Shown: positions 25,365-37,909, counted from the first letter of the stretch. The stretch: 64,000 nt of DNA from Anoplopoma fimbria (GCF_027596085.1 NC_072452.1:4498314-4562313), one strand, 5' to 3'. Notes: generated by a model from the letters alone, not told the origin. A program made the numbers and translations.

Positions 25365-25800
25365 AATTAAGTTAAAGGACTCGTTCGACATCTTGGGAAA
25401 TACACATAATCACTTTGTTGCAGAGAGATTGGTGAGAAAATCAGTCCCACTCTTGTGTCTGAATGCTTCAAATGAAGCTACAGCAACTAGCTAGCCTAGC
25501 TTAGCTTATCATAAAGGGGGAAACAGCTTGCCTATACCAGCACATTATAGCTCACTTATTAACATCTTGTATCTGGGCTGTTTAGCGGCGTCCTTCAGAG
25601 AAATAACCACACACATAAACCAAATCTAAAATCACGATGTGTCGTTTTAACCTTTCTATAATAGGTACTAAAGCTATGCTGCACAATTCCAACCACACTA
25701 AAAACAGCCGTTTCAGGCAGCTCGGGAGCAGTAATTCTTCAGGTTTTACACTCTACGGACCTTTTACATGTAAAAAAAATATATATATAACACATTAAAG
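25365..25800 (+). repeat. Dispersed repeat F4, copy 1
   Basis: GACTCGTTCGACATCTTGGG, AATACACATAATCAC, GAGAGATTGGTGAGAAAATC and CTAGCCTAGCTTAGCTTATC appear in the order I associate with a repeat very common in percomorph fish. A second diverged copy lies at 26655-26830. Confidence 0.6.
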
Positions 25801-26654
25801 GAGAGGGAAAAAGTGGAAAAGCTGAAAAATCCCTGGCAAGCAGCCCCTCTTGTTTGCTAATTGAGTGAACCAACCCTTTAATATTTCTGCAATCCTTACA
25901 AGCTGACATGCAATACCCTTTCTTTTTTTTTCTTTTTTTTTATGTGGACGCAATAATCCTATTATCATGATTTATCTCTTATTCACTTGGTAAGACATTA
26001 TTTCCTACTGGTAGTGGTGAGCCTTGGTACAGTAGATAATGTTGTTGTTAAACAGATTAGACTGGCAATAACGTGGATATGTGTCCCATGCATGATCCCA
26101 ATAATCACCAGTGCTGTTAAAGCTGCTTTGTTTGGCCTGCAAAGTGTGCACGTCTCATGAGAATGAATTACCTGAGGCTGCGAAATGCAAACACATCTCT
26201 AATAGGACCAAGATGAACCATAAATGCCATCCCTGCACAGTCTAATCTGTAGCACTATATTAACTCTGTTATTCAGCATTTCAAGACCTTTGCTCATTTT
26301 TATTCTGTTTCTCACAGCCATTTTTTTTTTTGATAGCTTAATAAAAGTCCTGTGCCACAGTAATGTCCCTCTTGACACATTCATTTACATTGAAAGCCGT
26401 CTTAAGGGCTAAGATGTTCCATTAACAGCTTTTATCTTCAGGGAGATTTAGGTAGAAGTGTAATTGTTATAATTTTCTTAGAATTTAACCACAAAAAACT
26501 CAAAGGTTAAACCAACTATTTTCTTGTGTTATTTCACTCACTTAACATAATATATGTCAGCATAATATGGTCATTCTCAATAAAGGCTCTGCAGGCACAG
26601 ACATGGGAAATGAAAAGGTAATTCATAAGATTTCCAGAAGTGCAAAATCTCAAA

Positions 26655-26830
26655 TAAGTAATAGTTTGACATTTTGGAAAATATGCTCATTCACTCTCTT
26701 GCTGAGAGTTGGATGAGAAGATTGTTACTGTCACGTCTGTAAGCTAAGTAGAAGGCTGCTTAGCTTCTAGTAGCTTAGCTTTGCATTAAAACTGCAGACA
26801 TAGTTAAACAGCTAGCCTTATCTTGTCTTG
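26655..26830 (+). repeat. Dispersed repeat F4, copy 2
   Basis: AGTTTGACATTTTGGAAAAT, GCTCATTCACTCTCTTGCTG, AGAGTTGGATGAGAAGATTG and TTAGCTTCTAGTAGCTTAGC parallel the copy at 25365. Confidence 0.6.
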
Positions 26831-28854
26831 TCCTCACCATGATTGAAATCACTGCTACTGGCTCAAAGCTCCCCATGAAATCACAACTTTTGTTACCTTT
26901 GATTGACATAAACTAGCTGTTTGCTTAGCTTAGATAACCATCTGACGGCAGCAACTGCTTTGTAGGCCTATATTTAGTATAAAAGTGATGAAAGTGGTAT
27001 TCCTCTCATCTACCTCTTATAATCTAACAAAAAAAAAACTTCCCAAAAAATCAATTGATTCTTTATAATATTTGGATACAGCGGTGGAGGTGTCTTTTTT
27101 GCATCTATACAAATTGCACTTTTTATTGTCTCTTCAGATGTCTGCTGGCAACTCACACAGAGGAATAAAGTCAGGGAAAAGTGCTGAAAATACATCTGTT
27201 GGCAAGAAGAATGAGCTGATTTCAAATATCTTTGATTTCCAAAGTCAACTGAAGTTGTTCTAGGAAGAAGCATAAAGGAGAGTTCCAACCTCAGATTCAC
27301 TCTGTAAATACACTGGAACTGCTGTGACACATCTAGGAGATGTTTGGGATGCAATCTTAGTTATTGGTATACCCTCTGTCATTATTCCCAACCCATCTGC
27401 TTCTGCTTCACAAACAAATGCAACGAACATATTGTAATTAAGTGTTGGATGGATATACAGTATTAAGCTAAGGCTATATTGGATCTGTTGGATATTCATT
27501 TTTTAGTGGCTGTAGGTTCTTCTTTCTTCCAATAATCACAAATAAATTCACAGTTGGATTTTACTATATCTCAACTTCGAGATACCTTCATTATTTTAGA
27601 TACAAAGACCTTTTTTCATTATGATAAAGCACAGAATCTAAATGTGCAGCTCTTAAATGAAACACTCTTGTGTCTTTTACCTAAGGGCCAATTTTAGTAA
27701 CTGAAGCATTTAAACCTCTTCCACATATAAATACACACCCACACACAATTTGCATCCCTTAGAGGGGCCCCAGCATGCGCTAAATGCTTCTGACACAGCG
27801 TTTGCATTGCGGTCTAATCGAATCGTCATGTTTATATTGAGATATGCATAAAACATTTGTCTTGACGTAGTTGCTGTTTTGACCGTTTAGCATCAGGCCT
27901 CCGGATTCTGGGTTGGACAGGCAGAGGGGGAGGGACAGTGACAAAAGGCTGATACATCGGGGGGGAAGAGACGGGACGGAGCGGATAGGACAAACAAGAG
28001 GAAGCTTTTTCAGTTCATCTCGGTTCAATGTGTCGCGCTGGCATGAACGTATAGAGCAATATCATCAAAGCAACAAGATGAAAGAATGTTTTAACATAAA
28101 AATCCCTTTCAGCTCCCGGATTGCGTGAGAGTGTTTTGTGACCGTTCCTCATGCGAGGGCGACTCTGATTTTGCTTTGAATTAAGATATTTCATCACATT
28201 TCAATATTGATAGAGCATGTGTAGGTTTTACCGCGTGATTCATGATCTACATGAGTCATTCGTAATCATATTTCAAGCACACAGAATAAATGGTGTTAGT
28301 AGCATTCACTGTCTGGGTTTAGTTCAAACAGCCGTAACTTCAGATAACATTTAACCTCCGATAATGGATTCTTCAGTCCCTTGGGGCACCCCGTTAGCAA
28401 AGTCTTCTTCCCATTGAGAGCAACATTGACTCTGGCTAGTTTATAAGTGCTCCACCATGTTTACCAGCTGCTTGCAAACATTGCCTGTCTGCATTTCATT
28501 TCAGATATTTAGCAGAAATGAATACCGGGTTTCGGTAACCCTCCCGAAATAAAAACGACTTTACTTATTCATTACGTTTGTTGCGTTGTTCATATCGCAA
28601 AGGCGATGAAAATAGGATTCATCGCTCAGCACTAATGCTTGGAGACGTGGGCCTGAACCACAGGAGGGAAAACAAGATGCCGTAGGCTGGAGATGGATTG
28701 ATGAGGAGGTGAGAAACTCAGAGATGGATGGGTGGATAAAAGGCTTTCCAGGCCTCTAGTTCAATGCTCTGTGGTCTTGGTTAGGTCAATGACAACAACA
28801 AAAAAATCCCTGTGTCCCCTGTATGACACACACTCACATAAACACCAACCACAC

Positions 28855-28855
28855 T

Positions 28856-28896
<41 letters not shown>

Positions 28897-28981
28897 CACT
28901 GATGGGATAAGTGGTTTAGATCCACTTAGATGAGAGGTTATAGTTTGGGGGACAATGGATGAGTCCTCCCAGTGTGTGTGG

Positions 28982-29015
<34 letters not shown>

Positions 29016-29074
29016 TCAATGTGTTCCTTTGTGTCTGGAGGTGAACTTGGGAGAACACCTACACACACACACAC

Positions 29075-29103
<29 letters not shown>
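28855..29103. repeat. (CA)n, (GA)n and (CA)n arrays
   Basis: (CA)n at about 28857-28895, (GA)n at about 28982-29012 and (CA)n with a CG interruption at about 29061-29103. Confidence 0.93.
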
Positions 29104-29105
<2 letters not shown>

Positions 29106-29837
29106 AACACGCACTCAAACAATTACTATCACCTTGAGCAGTTTTTTAAAACTTTTAAATCCAAAATGACAAATTTTGCATCATACACATAGTAACAAAC
29201 TTTCAAAGTTTTTTTCTTTTCATTTCATTAGATGATAAGGCTCAAGGCTCACACTGTCACATAGTAACGTCATAGCAGCAGGATGTAGTGAGTTATATAT
29301 CTAACCCTCCAACATCAGGCAAAAATGACAACTCACATATTCTCAACACAGTCCAAAGAGTAGACCTGTCTTATAAGTAATTAGTTCAGCTCTGTTCCTG
29401 CACATCTTATACAATTATTGCTCTCCCTTAATTGTATAAGTTGTACAAACACAAGGCAGTTTAGGTCTGGCTTGAAAAACATCTATTCTGTATTATTTAG
29501 GTAGCTTTGAACTGTAAACAGAGCATCAACATATTAGCAAACTGTTGCTTACCAAAAATATTGAATCCAAAACTATACTTAGCTACCAGCTACTCTCTGT
29601 TATCTACCGAATTTCGCTAATAGCTACTCTACTGGCTACTGGCTTTGCTGTGGAGCTCTAATTTCAAGTTGGCCTGAGAGAGACTGATAAATCTTTGTCT
29701 CACACACATATGAATCCCACATTGAATTTTTTAACCATTTTGCCAACATTTATCTCAGCATTTGCTGAGAAAGTGTACAATTAGCACTAGCACATGTATA
29801 TTATGGAATTGGGTCATCGTCAGGATGAGTAGCAAAT

Positions 29838-30062
29838 AGTGGCGGCTGTGGCACATGAGGTAGAGCGCTTGTCCTGTAACCACAAGGTTGGTGGTTCAAA
29901 CCCCTCTACCGGCAACATGCCGAGGTGTCCTTGAGCAAGACACCTAACCCCAAGTTGCTCCCCGGGCGCTTCATTGCAGCCCACTGCTCCTCCGGGATGG
30001 GTTAAATGCAGAGAAATAATTTCCCCATTGTGGGACTAATAAAGGCTTAATTATTATTATTA
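29838..30062 (+). mobile_element. tRNA-derived SINE
   Basis: The head contains an A-box-like TGGCACATGAGGTAGAGCG (about 29849-29867) and a B box GGTTCAAACCC (29893-29903), the internal RNA polymerase III promoter of tRNA-derived SINEs. The body continues GTCCTTGAGCAAGACACCTA, then CCCATTGTGGGACTAATAAA with a (TTA)n tail. The GGGACTAATAAAGG end is shared with the LINE 3' ends at 17340, 21204 and 36650, which suggests that LINE as the source of the enzyme that mobilised it. It is not a functional tRNA gene. Confidence 0.82.
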
Positions 30063-30384
30063 AATACCACCATGATGCATTACAGTAGCTCTGATAAAGA
30101 GCTCTATCAAATGCTTACCCGGTGTACCGGATGTATCAATTGAGAACTAACATTAGCCTAAAATTAAGAAAATAAGGGCTTGCGGCAGCTCAAAAGCTGG
30201 AACTTCCCACAGCTATTTTACTTTTATCACCCAAACATCTCTCTTGCCATGACAGTTGGGCAACATAGGCCTTTCTAAGCAAATAATGCAATTGATGATG
30301 TCTGTCATGGCTTGCTTGGACACTTCTATAGTCCTTTTCCTACCACTTACTTACTTGTAAGGACAGAGGATGTCGCATGTGCAC

Positions 30385-30468
30385 AGATTGTAAAGCCCTC
30401 TGAGGCAAATTTGTAATTTGTGATTCTGGGCTATACAAAATAAACTGAATTGAATTGAATTGAATTGT
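30385..30468 (+). mobile_element. LINE 3' end with (TTGAA)n tail, plus
   Basis: AAATTTGTAATTTGTGATTC, TGGGCTATACAAAATAAACT, then a (GAATT)n tail. The same terminus occurs inverted at 39260-39320. The type is CR1/L2-like by its pentanucleotide tail; only the 3' terminus is present. Confidence 0.6.
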
Positions 30469-30655
30469 ACTTTTGATCGACATTGGGCTTTAGTTATTAG
30501 TTATTTAGTTATTTTAATGAAACCAAATACCAACAATTACACTGTGTCATGATGGACAAACCCTGATATTTTAAATCCCAACTGGGTGTTCAGCTTTTTT
30601 GTCCTTGTTTTTAGCTGTATTTCTATTTCGGTGAATGCACAATGAGAGCAACCAT

Positions 30656-30760
30656 TATACAATACAATACAATACAATACAACTTTATTAATCCAGAAGG
30701 GCAATTTGATTCTGGGCATAAATAAAAACAGACAAAAAAGAAAAAAACAGACACTCACCA
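30656..30760 (-). mobile_element. LINE 3' end with (TTGTA)n tail, minus
   Basis: On the minus strand: TGCCCAGAATCAAATTGCCC, TTCTGGATTAATAAAGTTG, then a (TATTG)n tail. This is a short 5'-truncated retroposon end. Confidence 0.5.
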
Positions 30761-31146
30761 ATTCTGATTTTGATGCAATACAATGAATACACCATTGCCT
30801 GAAGATGTGATGTGATGTTTTGTTTGTGTGTGTTAAAGGTTGTACAACCAGTCATTTCTTCTAGACGCCAATTCCCTCATTGATGTCAAGTAGGCACTGA
30901 GATGTCAGAGGGTCTATACTTTCACCAAAATACCCATGGCAGTGCCAGACGATCAACCCAATACTTTCATCGTGAAAAAAGCTCGTACACTGTTTACACC
31001 TAACCCTGAGTTTCAGTTTTGGACAAATGGAGGAATGGCTCATGTCACTGTTCTTTGATGAAAAAATACAAGTTTTAAATTCTGACATTTAAGTCAGTAG
31101 AACATGATAAAAAATTGTTGTCCAATGATGTGTCTGTTATCTTTAG

Positions 31147-31333
31147 GAACTCGACATACTGCATGAAGGTGTCCATGTCCATGATTGTGGAGGAGAGGGA
31201 TGAGGGGAGATGCTTCAGCAGCAAAATCCGACATCTTGAGAAAGCTGAGATCACCCATAGCAAAATGATCACCTGTCCTGAGATAGAAGACTATTTGGCC
31301 CCCTACAAGCAACCCCAGATGACCTGGTATAAG
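31147..31333 (+). CDS. il1rapl2: il1rapl2 exon: Ig1-Ig2 junction and first half of Ig2
   Basis: The first base completes the split Arg codon. The exon then reads NSTYCMKVSMSMIV, the near-invariant IL1RAPL motif, with an N-glycosylation sequon (NST) and the extra cysteine typical of IL-1R-family Ig1. It continues GRCFSSKIRHLEKAE, ITCPEIEDY and MTWYK, carrying the Ig2 cysteine and tryptophan. VSMS matches IL1RAPL2 (IL1RAPL1 has VSIS). The exon is 1 + 186 bases and ends on a whole Lys codon (next intron phase 0). The acceptor is TTTAG ending at 31146 and the donor is GTACGA from 31334. Confidence 0.94.
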
Positions 31334-31418
31334 GTACGACACACAAAAAAGATTAGAGTAACCATACCTAAGTCATCTGTAGAATCTTGTAACTTGATCA
31401 GTCCTTGTCTCTTGTCAG
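31334..31418 (+). other. il1rapl2: il1rapl2 mini-intron (85 bp)
   Basis: A short phase-0 intron, GTACGA...CTTGTCAG, within Ig2. Reading through it breaks the family alignment and reaches a stop at about 31427, whereas splicing restores WYK-ECERVEW, matching the WYKEC motif of IL1RAPL proteins. Its size contrasts with the 24.6-kb and more-than-32-kb introns on either side. Confidence 0.9.
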
Positions 31419-31572
31419 GAGTGTGAGCGGGTTGAATGGAGAAGCTCCATCACTGTTAACACTACGCACATCTGGATTCCTGAGGTGGAAGAGGGTGACG
31501 GGGGAAATTACACCTGTGAGTTGCAGTATGGATCCAGACTGGTGCGGCGGACAACACAACTCAAAGTTACAG
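31419..31572 (+). CDS. il1rapl2: il1rapl2 exon: second half of Ig domain 2
   Basis: The exon encodes [19 protein letters not shown], then [16 protein letters not shown] and [11 protein letters not shown]. This is the C-terminal half of Ig2 with its second cysteine (NYTC) and two N-glycosylation sequons (NTT, NYT). The block GNYTCEL.Y....VRRTT.L.VT is a family hallmark. The exon has 154 bases: 51 codons plus one base, so the following intron is phase 1, matching the phase-1 intron at the start of Ig1 as expected for Ig-module boundaries. The acceptor is TCAG at 31415-31418 and the donor is GTAGGA from 31573. The next family motif (DKPP...IYWMKGEK of Ig3) was not found downstream. Confidence 0.94.
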
Positions 31573-31586
31573 GTAGGACATGATTC

Positions 31587-31637
31587 ATGGATGGATGGAT
31601 GGATGGATGGATGGATGGATGGATGGATGGATGGATG
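31587..31637. repeat. (ATGG)n array next to a splice donor
   Basis: About twelve ATGG units beginning 15 bases after the end of the exon that finishes at 31572, followed by diverged units. Confidence 0.95.
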
Positions 31638-33240
31638 AATGGTTCGATGGATGGGTTTACCATGTGGATATTTAGAAAAATAGGATGGGATAGGGAATGA
31701 TACGTTTCAATGGGATGAGTTGGACAGGACAGGATACTATACAATAGAGTTAAAAAGCGTTGAATGGGGAGGAACATGACATGGGAGGATAGGATTGGAT
31801 AAAAAAGGGACTGATGATGGTTAAATCACGGCAAAGCCTCTAGTTACTAACCTGGACAGATAAACAACCAGAGGACTCTCACCAGAGGACCTCAGGCTGC
31901 TGTCCTGCTCATGACAGGTTTAGGAGTTCACAGATGTATTTTGGGGCTAGGCCTAATGTAGCCCCAAAGGTAATCATAACCATTTTGAAACCAATTCTGA
32001 AAGCTACTTAAGGGAGGCTTAGGGGGTGATGAGTTCATGCTTGCTTGAATTTGTTAAGATGCTTGCTGCTGTATATTTATAGTAACTGCAAACGAGAGAG
32101 AGAGAACTATGGGGTGGTTATGAATAAATGTCCAAACTGCATAAAATAAAAGCATGGATACATTTATCCAAGTTAGATGATAAAAGAGTTTATAACAATA
32201 TCTCATTTTGGAGTGTTGTTTTGAGTTGAAAAAGCAGGACTGTACAACCTTGAGCATTAAAAGAGTTTGACTCCAAGGTAAAATGTATTGAAAACTGCTC
32301 AGGTGTTCAATGTTGCCATGAACAGAGTTGAGTGGACCAAATAATATGATCCCTGATCTATATAGTCCTCTCAATGCAGGAAATTGTTGAACATTGTTGA
32401 ACAGACCAAACCATTCTGGGGACACCCAGTTCTATCAAAGAGTTCCCACCGGTCCGAAAATGCTAAGATGATGATTTTCCCCAAGTGATATTGGTACATA
32501 CAGCCGGGTGTCTTCAGCATAAAAATGAAAAAAATTGCAAGCGATGTCCCCCACCACGTGAGATGGGTAGTAGAAGAAGTGGCATTACCAATGGTAATTA
32601 GGAATGTTCTATATGTTGTCCTTGGTTCTATGACAGGAGATGATGGGTTGAGATGGATTGCTACAGACAAACAGATAGGACGCGTTTGTCAACTGCTTTT
32701 GGACAGTACAAACATGTGAATTGTAAAGGTCCTGGGTGTTCATTAGGTCAGGCAGACTCAGACAGTGTACGCCAACGCTAGGCTACTTGGGTATCAATTC
32801 AATCTGTCTTATTTTACAGAATTGATAAATTATATGTGCGTTACACCACTCCACCCGAGTGGTTTTTGGGAAAATTGACGAATCAAAGAAAGAGAGTGGA
32901 CTCAAACCATGACAGGAATATGTACTCTGGCGTCTTTTAATATACAATGGATCTCTCACTGACTCCAGAGCATCCATTATTTTTGACAGATGCCTAGACT
33001 CAGCAATACATCATTCATCATTCATCATTACTGCAGCACTTTTAAAGTTTCCTCTTTGCGCAATATAATTCTACCCTAAAAAGTGCATTCATGGCACCAT
33101 GTTGTGTATTTGCGTTTGGTCTATTTGTTTTATTCCCAGATTAAACACATGTTGCTTCAAGCTTCTGTGGCTTTAGACTTAAATTTGACTCTGCAGTAAC
33201 ATGCTGTTAGGCGTTTAAGCTGACTTGCATCTGCACTTTT

Positions 33241-33244
<4 letters not shown>

Positions 33245-33332
<88 letters not shown>
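33245..33332. repeat. (TG)n microsatellite
   Basis: About 44 TG units. A short interrupted (CA)n lies at about 33520-33556. Confidence 0.97.
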
Positions 33333-33334
<2 letters not shown>

Positions 33335-34239
33335 TGTGTGTGGGGGAGGGCTGCAGTCCCTTTGATTGTTTGCACATGCATGCTTGAGTTTTGACGTTGT
33401 GCCATGTGCATTATGCATGTTGGTGTCTGTGAGCAATGAGTGACAACATTGTGCGTTTATTTTCTATGACACACACAATATGCACTCTGCCTTTGCTAAC
33501 ACATTCAGTCACGTTCCCTCACACACACACTAAAACACACACACACACACACACACTAAAACACACAACACTGAGTGATCTTTTAGTCTGACATAGTGGA
33601 TGTGCCATGACAAGCAGCACAGAGTAAAAGTGGATTATCCTTGAACAATGTCCTTTGAGTAGGCTGTCATGCATTTGATGCTCCATATCTCTTACATTTT
33701 GAATTTCAGGACCAAAGCTTGGGTCTTTTTCATCTTGCACTTTGTGATTTGGTTCAGATGTACGGCAACCTTTTGTTGAGTGGAGTCGATATGAAGGCAT
33801 CGCTTCATTTGTCAAGGAATTATTCAGAGCCACTTTTCCTCACTTCCCTTCATCTTCTCTCCTCTGTGAAGGAAGATAACGTGGGAAAACACATTTTCTT
33901 CCCTGTTCGTTTATTGTGTAAAGAAACAGCTTCTGTTGGCTCCCGTGTTGGGTCGTCACGTTGTAACATCTCTTAGATTGTAGTTGCTGAACACTGTGAT
34001 CAGATATGATTCCTGTTCTCCTGCATGCAGAGCTTTGCTGTGTTTTATTCAATGAAATCAGAAATAGTGCTACAGAAAGGTCTACAGAACTATAGTGCTG
34101 TGTTTTGTTAAATACAATGTTAATACAGTACTTTTCTGTTGCTTGTCCACATTGACAATTGCTAACACAATGCTGTTCATACACATGAACTATAATAACT
34201 GTACAAATGCAATTAGAACACAGCCAAAGGATCACATTC

Positions 34240-35296
34240 TGACGGTGTTGTGAACAAGACCACGAAACCGAGACCAAGTCACGACCAAGACCAGACCAGT
34301 TCCAGCCCCACACGCGCCTTACAGACTTGGCTAGTGGAACATGCAAACCAGAGGCACTCCTCAAATTGGTATGAAAGATCCACATACCCCATAAAGACAC
34401 CCACAGAAGCTTCTATTCATTCACTTCTTTTATTACTATTCATAGCGTATGGGAACGTTCCTTACGACTAATGTGCCTGACGTTTAAACAAAAGTTTAAA
34501 CTAAGACGAGTCGACCAGTCGAAAACAAACTGTCAAAATCCATCACAATTTAACATATAAAGGTAAAGGGGCAAGATCCGAGATTGGGATATTTAGATTG
34601 TCTCACAGCATGGCTGGCACCTCACAGCTAACAGCCACAGCCACTATATATTTTCTTTACATAGCAAACAGCTGTGGTTTACAAAAAAAGGGTTTATTCT
34701 CTAGCCTGTATCTGCATTAAGGGGGGGGGGGTTGAAGCACAACAGCACCACAGACAATCAAAACTTGTTTGAAAAACCTAAATCAAAGAGGAGGAAAGAA
34801 AAAGGAGGTTGTGGAAGGAAGGGGTCGGGAGAACGAGGCGGGGTGGAGGTGACTCAGGACGGGTTGATGAGTTCGGATAAGAGCAGAGAACCGCTGCTGC
34901 TGCAGGAAGAGCAGCAGCTCTCCACTGCATGTGTACATTAATAAAATATAAGTTCATCCGACGAGTATCTCTGGTTTATGACTAACGAGGGTAGCAACAT
35001 CAAATCGACTAGTCAACTCTCAGGCATATAGAGTCTTACCTTGAGAAATTTCTTGATCAAATAATCAATAGATGAATTGTATTCAATTTCTTTGAGCGAT
35101 CCCAGTAATGTCAATGACAATTGACAAACAAATCAACACACATGCAATGAAGCGATATCGATGCAGTTGTGGTCTCGACTGGACTAGAAATAAAACCCTG
35201 AGACCAGTCTGATACCGAGACAAGACCGAGTAAAAGTGCTGTTGATTGCGAGACAGATGTTCAAAGACCAGTGTTGAGTACTTCAACACTGCACTA
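34240..35296. mobile_element. Possible degraded DNA transposon (hAT-like ends)
   Basis: Left-side ACCAAGACCAGACCAG-type repeats (34256-34300) and right-side GAGACCAGTCTGATACCGAG, GACAAGACCGAG (about 35200-35230) are runs of 'gagacc/aagacc' sequence in partly inverted arrangement, with a GTGTTG-containing motif near each edge. I associate this style with non-autonomous hAT elements of fish. No transposase remnant is visible and the ends are uncertain. Confidence 0.3.
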
Positions 35297-36626
35297 CACA
35301 CAGGTAAATGAGACGCAAAGGGAAACTGTAGTTCTCAGAGAATCCACATTTTATCAGCAGAAATAGCTTAATGAATCTATGTATGTTAAACCCCATGAAC
35401 ACAATAAAATAAATCTTGTCTTCAACACAGAACAGTGTGTCAAGGAGACAAGAATCAACAAATTGCAGGTACCAGAAGTCAGGACGATTTGATTGGTCTT
35501 TTCATACACCAGTAAGTTTCATGTCCACCTCCCTTTATTTCCCTGTGTTGCTGTTTTTGGGGTCATTATCAGATAAGTTACAGAAATACAGAAGAACTCA
35601 GTGAAGCAATATAAGCATGAATGACCCAAGATGTTTGTGTTTGTGTGTGTCGGCCCGATGCTGAGCACGCTAACTGCTGGGAGGCTGATTTATCTCGGAC
35701 TCTTATTGCTTTTCCATCTCCTCGCAGCCTCTCGCTCTCCACCCGCCTCCTTTCTCGCCGTGTCCACAAACACACAGCTCAGGGCCAATTCTCCGGCCAC
35801 GTCAGGCCAGCGCTTCGTGACCCACAACAAAATTTGTGTGTGCGTGAATGTATAAATTGTGAGTGTATCTGTTGTGAATCTTTGTAGGAGATTTACTGTG
35901 TCATGGTACTTCAGCATCCCAGCTGCACTGAAGGTTTCATCCATCTCACAAGGTGGAAACGGGGATTTCTTCAACCTCAGCTCCGTATTATTTCTGTCAG
36001 CACGCTCGCACTGTGAACGATTTCCAGTGAAACCAGAACATCCGTCAGTGTGTGCCAGGCCCTTGGCTAAAACATCTCTGTCCTTCATCCTGTAGTTAGG
36101 TCTGTGTCACTTGGCAGCAGGTTTTAAACATTAAATGGAGATTAAAGTAAAGACACGGGCAGAGCCTGCAGATCAGCCGCTGGCTACGATGTTGATTCGA
36201 GCAAAAAAACACACTTAGCTGAAAAGAAGTGCTAGAAATAGAAAGTTGGCTGTGAGATGGAGGAAAAACCTGCAACGGGAGGATGTGTTCTAAATGTCAA
36301 CCTCTGCTTCTTTCAAAGCTCCTCACTGTTAGTTTTTTAAACATTTGCAGCTTTTAATTAACCGCTGCACCGCTCGGGGAGTGTACGCTTTGTGATCGCT
36401 GGGGTAATCACTTGTGTTTACAATGCTGTTCATACTGTCAATTCTTAGCCCCGGGATGTGCTTGGGTCTAGACTTACTGTGAAACATCGAGGCTCGCCGC
36501 GCTACATCGCTTTTCAGGGACACTTTAATTCATTTGCCCAAAAAATTCAGTAGAATTAGAAATGTCAGTGAGGTACATTTCTTTTGCTAGAAATGCACAC
36601 AGAAGAGTTGGGGGACTAATGACAGA

Positions 36627-36743
36627 TGATAAGATAAGATAAGACAAGATAATCCTTTATTAGTCCCGCAGCGGGGAAATTTGCAGACTTACAACAGCGT
36701 AGAGTAAAGTGCACACAAGAGACATAGTAGAAGAAGACAAGAT

Positions 36744-36779
<36 letters not shown>

Positions 36780-36900
36780 AATAAAATAAAACAAGTATTA
36801 TAAATAAGCAATAAAAAAAAAACAGTAGAAAAAACAACAATAACTGAAATATTATATTTACAGACAGAGAAAAAAACAACAACTATTTTAACTATTTTTA
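36627..36900 (-). mobile_element. LINE 3' end with (AAGAT)n tail, copy 3 (minus)
   Basis: The inverted copy of the 17060-17396 element: (GATAA)n, AATCCTTTATTAGTCCCGCA, GCGGGGAAATTTGC, then the AT-rich upstream segment. Minus-strand frames rich in F, I, L and Y here are just this T-rich sequence translated. Confidence 0.7.
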
Positions 36901-37146
36901 TTTTAACTATTATTGCACAGTGTAATGTGTAATGTATTGCACAGGTTTTTATTGTCATGTTATTATTGTCATGTGGTCATGTGGTCTGCTGGGAGCCCCA
37001 GTAACACCACTAAAGGACAAAGAAGTACGTCTACGAGCATGAGGGTGTTTGGAGAACGTGTTGCAGCTCTTATTTACAGTATGTAGCTCCAGTGGTTTTG
37101 TGTCAACAAAAAAGACCAATATTTATACTTTTTCATATATATTCAT

Positions 37147-37909
37147 TAGTGCTGGGCAACGGTAAAAAAAAAATGTAATCGCGATTAATCGCATGATTTT
37201 CTGCGATTAATCGCGTTGTTATGCGCAAAATTCAATAATGAATTCAAAAGTAGTGTATTGCGCACTTTTATTTTAAAAGTACTGCTATATGAACAAAAGT
37301 GCAATAACATTTGGTTTGCAAACAATGCTTTTTAACAGCAGTATTCCCTTTGCACAGTAGGAGTTAAAATATTTCTTGTAAATCTCAACTTAAACATTAA
37401 TGTAATCAAATCAAATATAAAACCAAAGCTATTTGCCACTGCCAGGGCATTAACGTTTTATCCAGTTTGTTATAGAAAAACAAGTTACCCTCAGAGTCCA
37501 GAGCCACGATCATAACATTATAACAGGCACCTTCCGAGCAACAGCAAGTTAACATTTATAAATCTGTTTTCTTTTTTACCAGCAGAAACATTTTTCTTCT
37601 ATCAGGGAGCAGCATAAACAGTCTCTGTCCAGTAGTCTCCAGTGAGAGCAACACTTGGTGCACGTTGTAACGCCGTCGCTTTTGTAGTCCTCTCCTTTTC
37701 ATACAACTCGTGTATTGTTCTGGTGATGGTGCGTCTTGAGGGAGGCTCATACGTGCCGTCATTCATCAGGCCGACATCTTCCACAATACTAATCGGCCCG
37801 GCAGTTTGTAGCTGTCCACTTCGTTATGGCATTTGTTAGCTTGTCTTGCTTTTGCTTATCTATACTTCTCCCACACGCTGATAATAACGCGTTAACTTGC
37901 CCAGCTCTA
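37147..37909 (-). mobile_element. hAT transposon remnant, internally deleted
   Basis: Terminal inverted repeats TAGTGCTGGGCAAC (from 37147) and, reverse-complemented, TAGAGCTGGGCAAG (ending 37909) bound 763 bp. The 8-bp flanks ATATTCAT (37139-37146) and TTATTCAT (37910-37917) match at seven positions, the target-site-duplication length expected for hAT. Sub-terminal AATCGCGATTAATCGC is typical of this group. A decayed transposase fragment lies inside on the minus strand (see 37602-37784). Confidence 0.85.
37602..37784 (-). pseudogene. hAT transposase fragment
   Basis: The minus-strand frame reads PPSRRTITRTIHELYEKE, then TKATALQRAPSVALTGDYWT. The PSRRT...I..LY block and the V.LTGDYWT block are characteristic of hAT/ZBED-type transposases, where they lie just before and within the RNase-H-like catalytic core. 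Only about 60 residues remain. The frame ends soon after DYWT and the sequence continues in a shifted frame, and there is no BED zinc finger or C-terminal dimerisation region. It is non-functional and sits inside the 37147-37909 element. Confidence 0.72.

Noticed and set aside
29840..29912. A possible tRNA gene
   Set aside because: The A and B boxes are present, but the sequence cannot be folded convincingly into a full cloverleaf and it is fused to a SINE body and tail.
33840..34400. A 186-codon minus-strand open frame
   Set aside because: No recognisable motif. It crosses the edge of a probable degraded transposon and has no promoter or splice signals that I can support.
34732..34941. A Lys/Arg/Glu/Gly-rich plus-strand frame of 69 codons
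   Set aside because: Purine-rich low-complexity sequence with no homology that I recognise.
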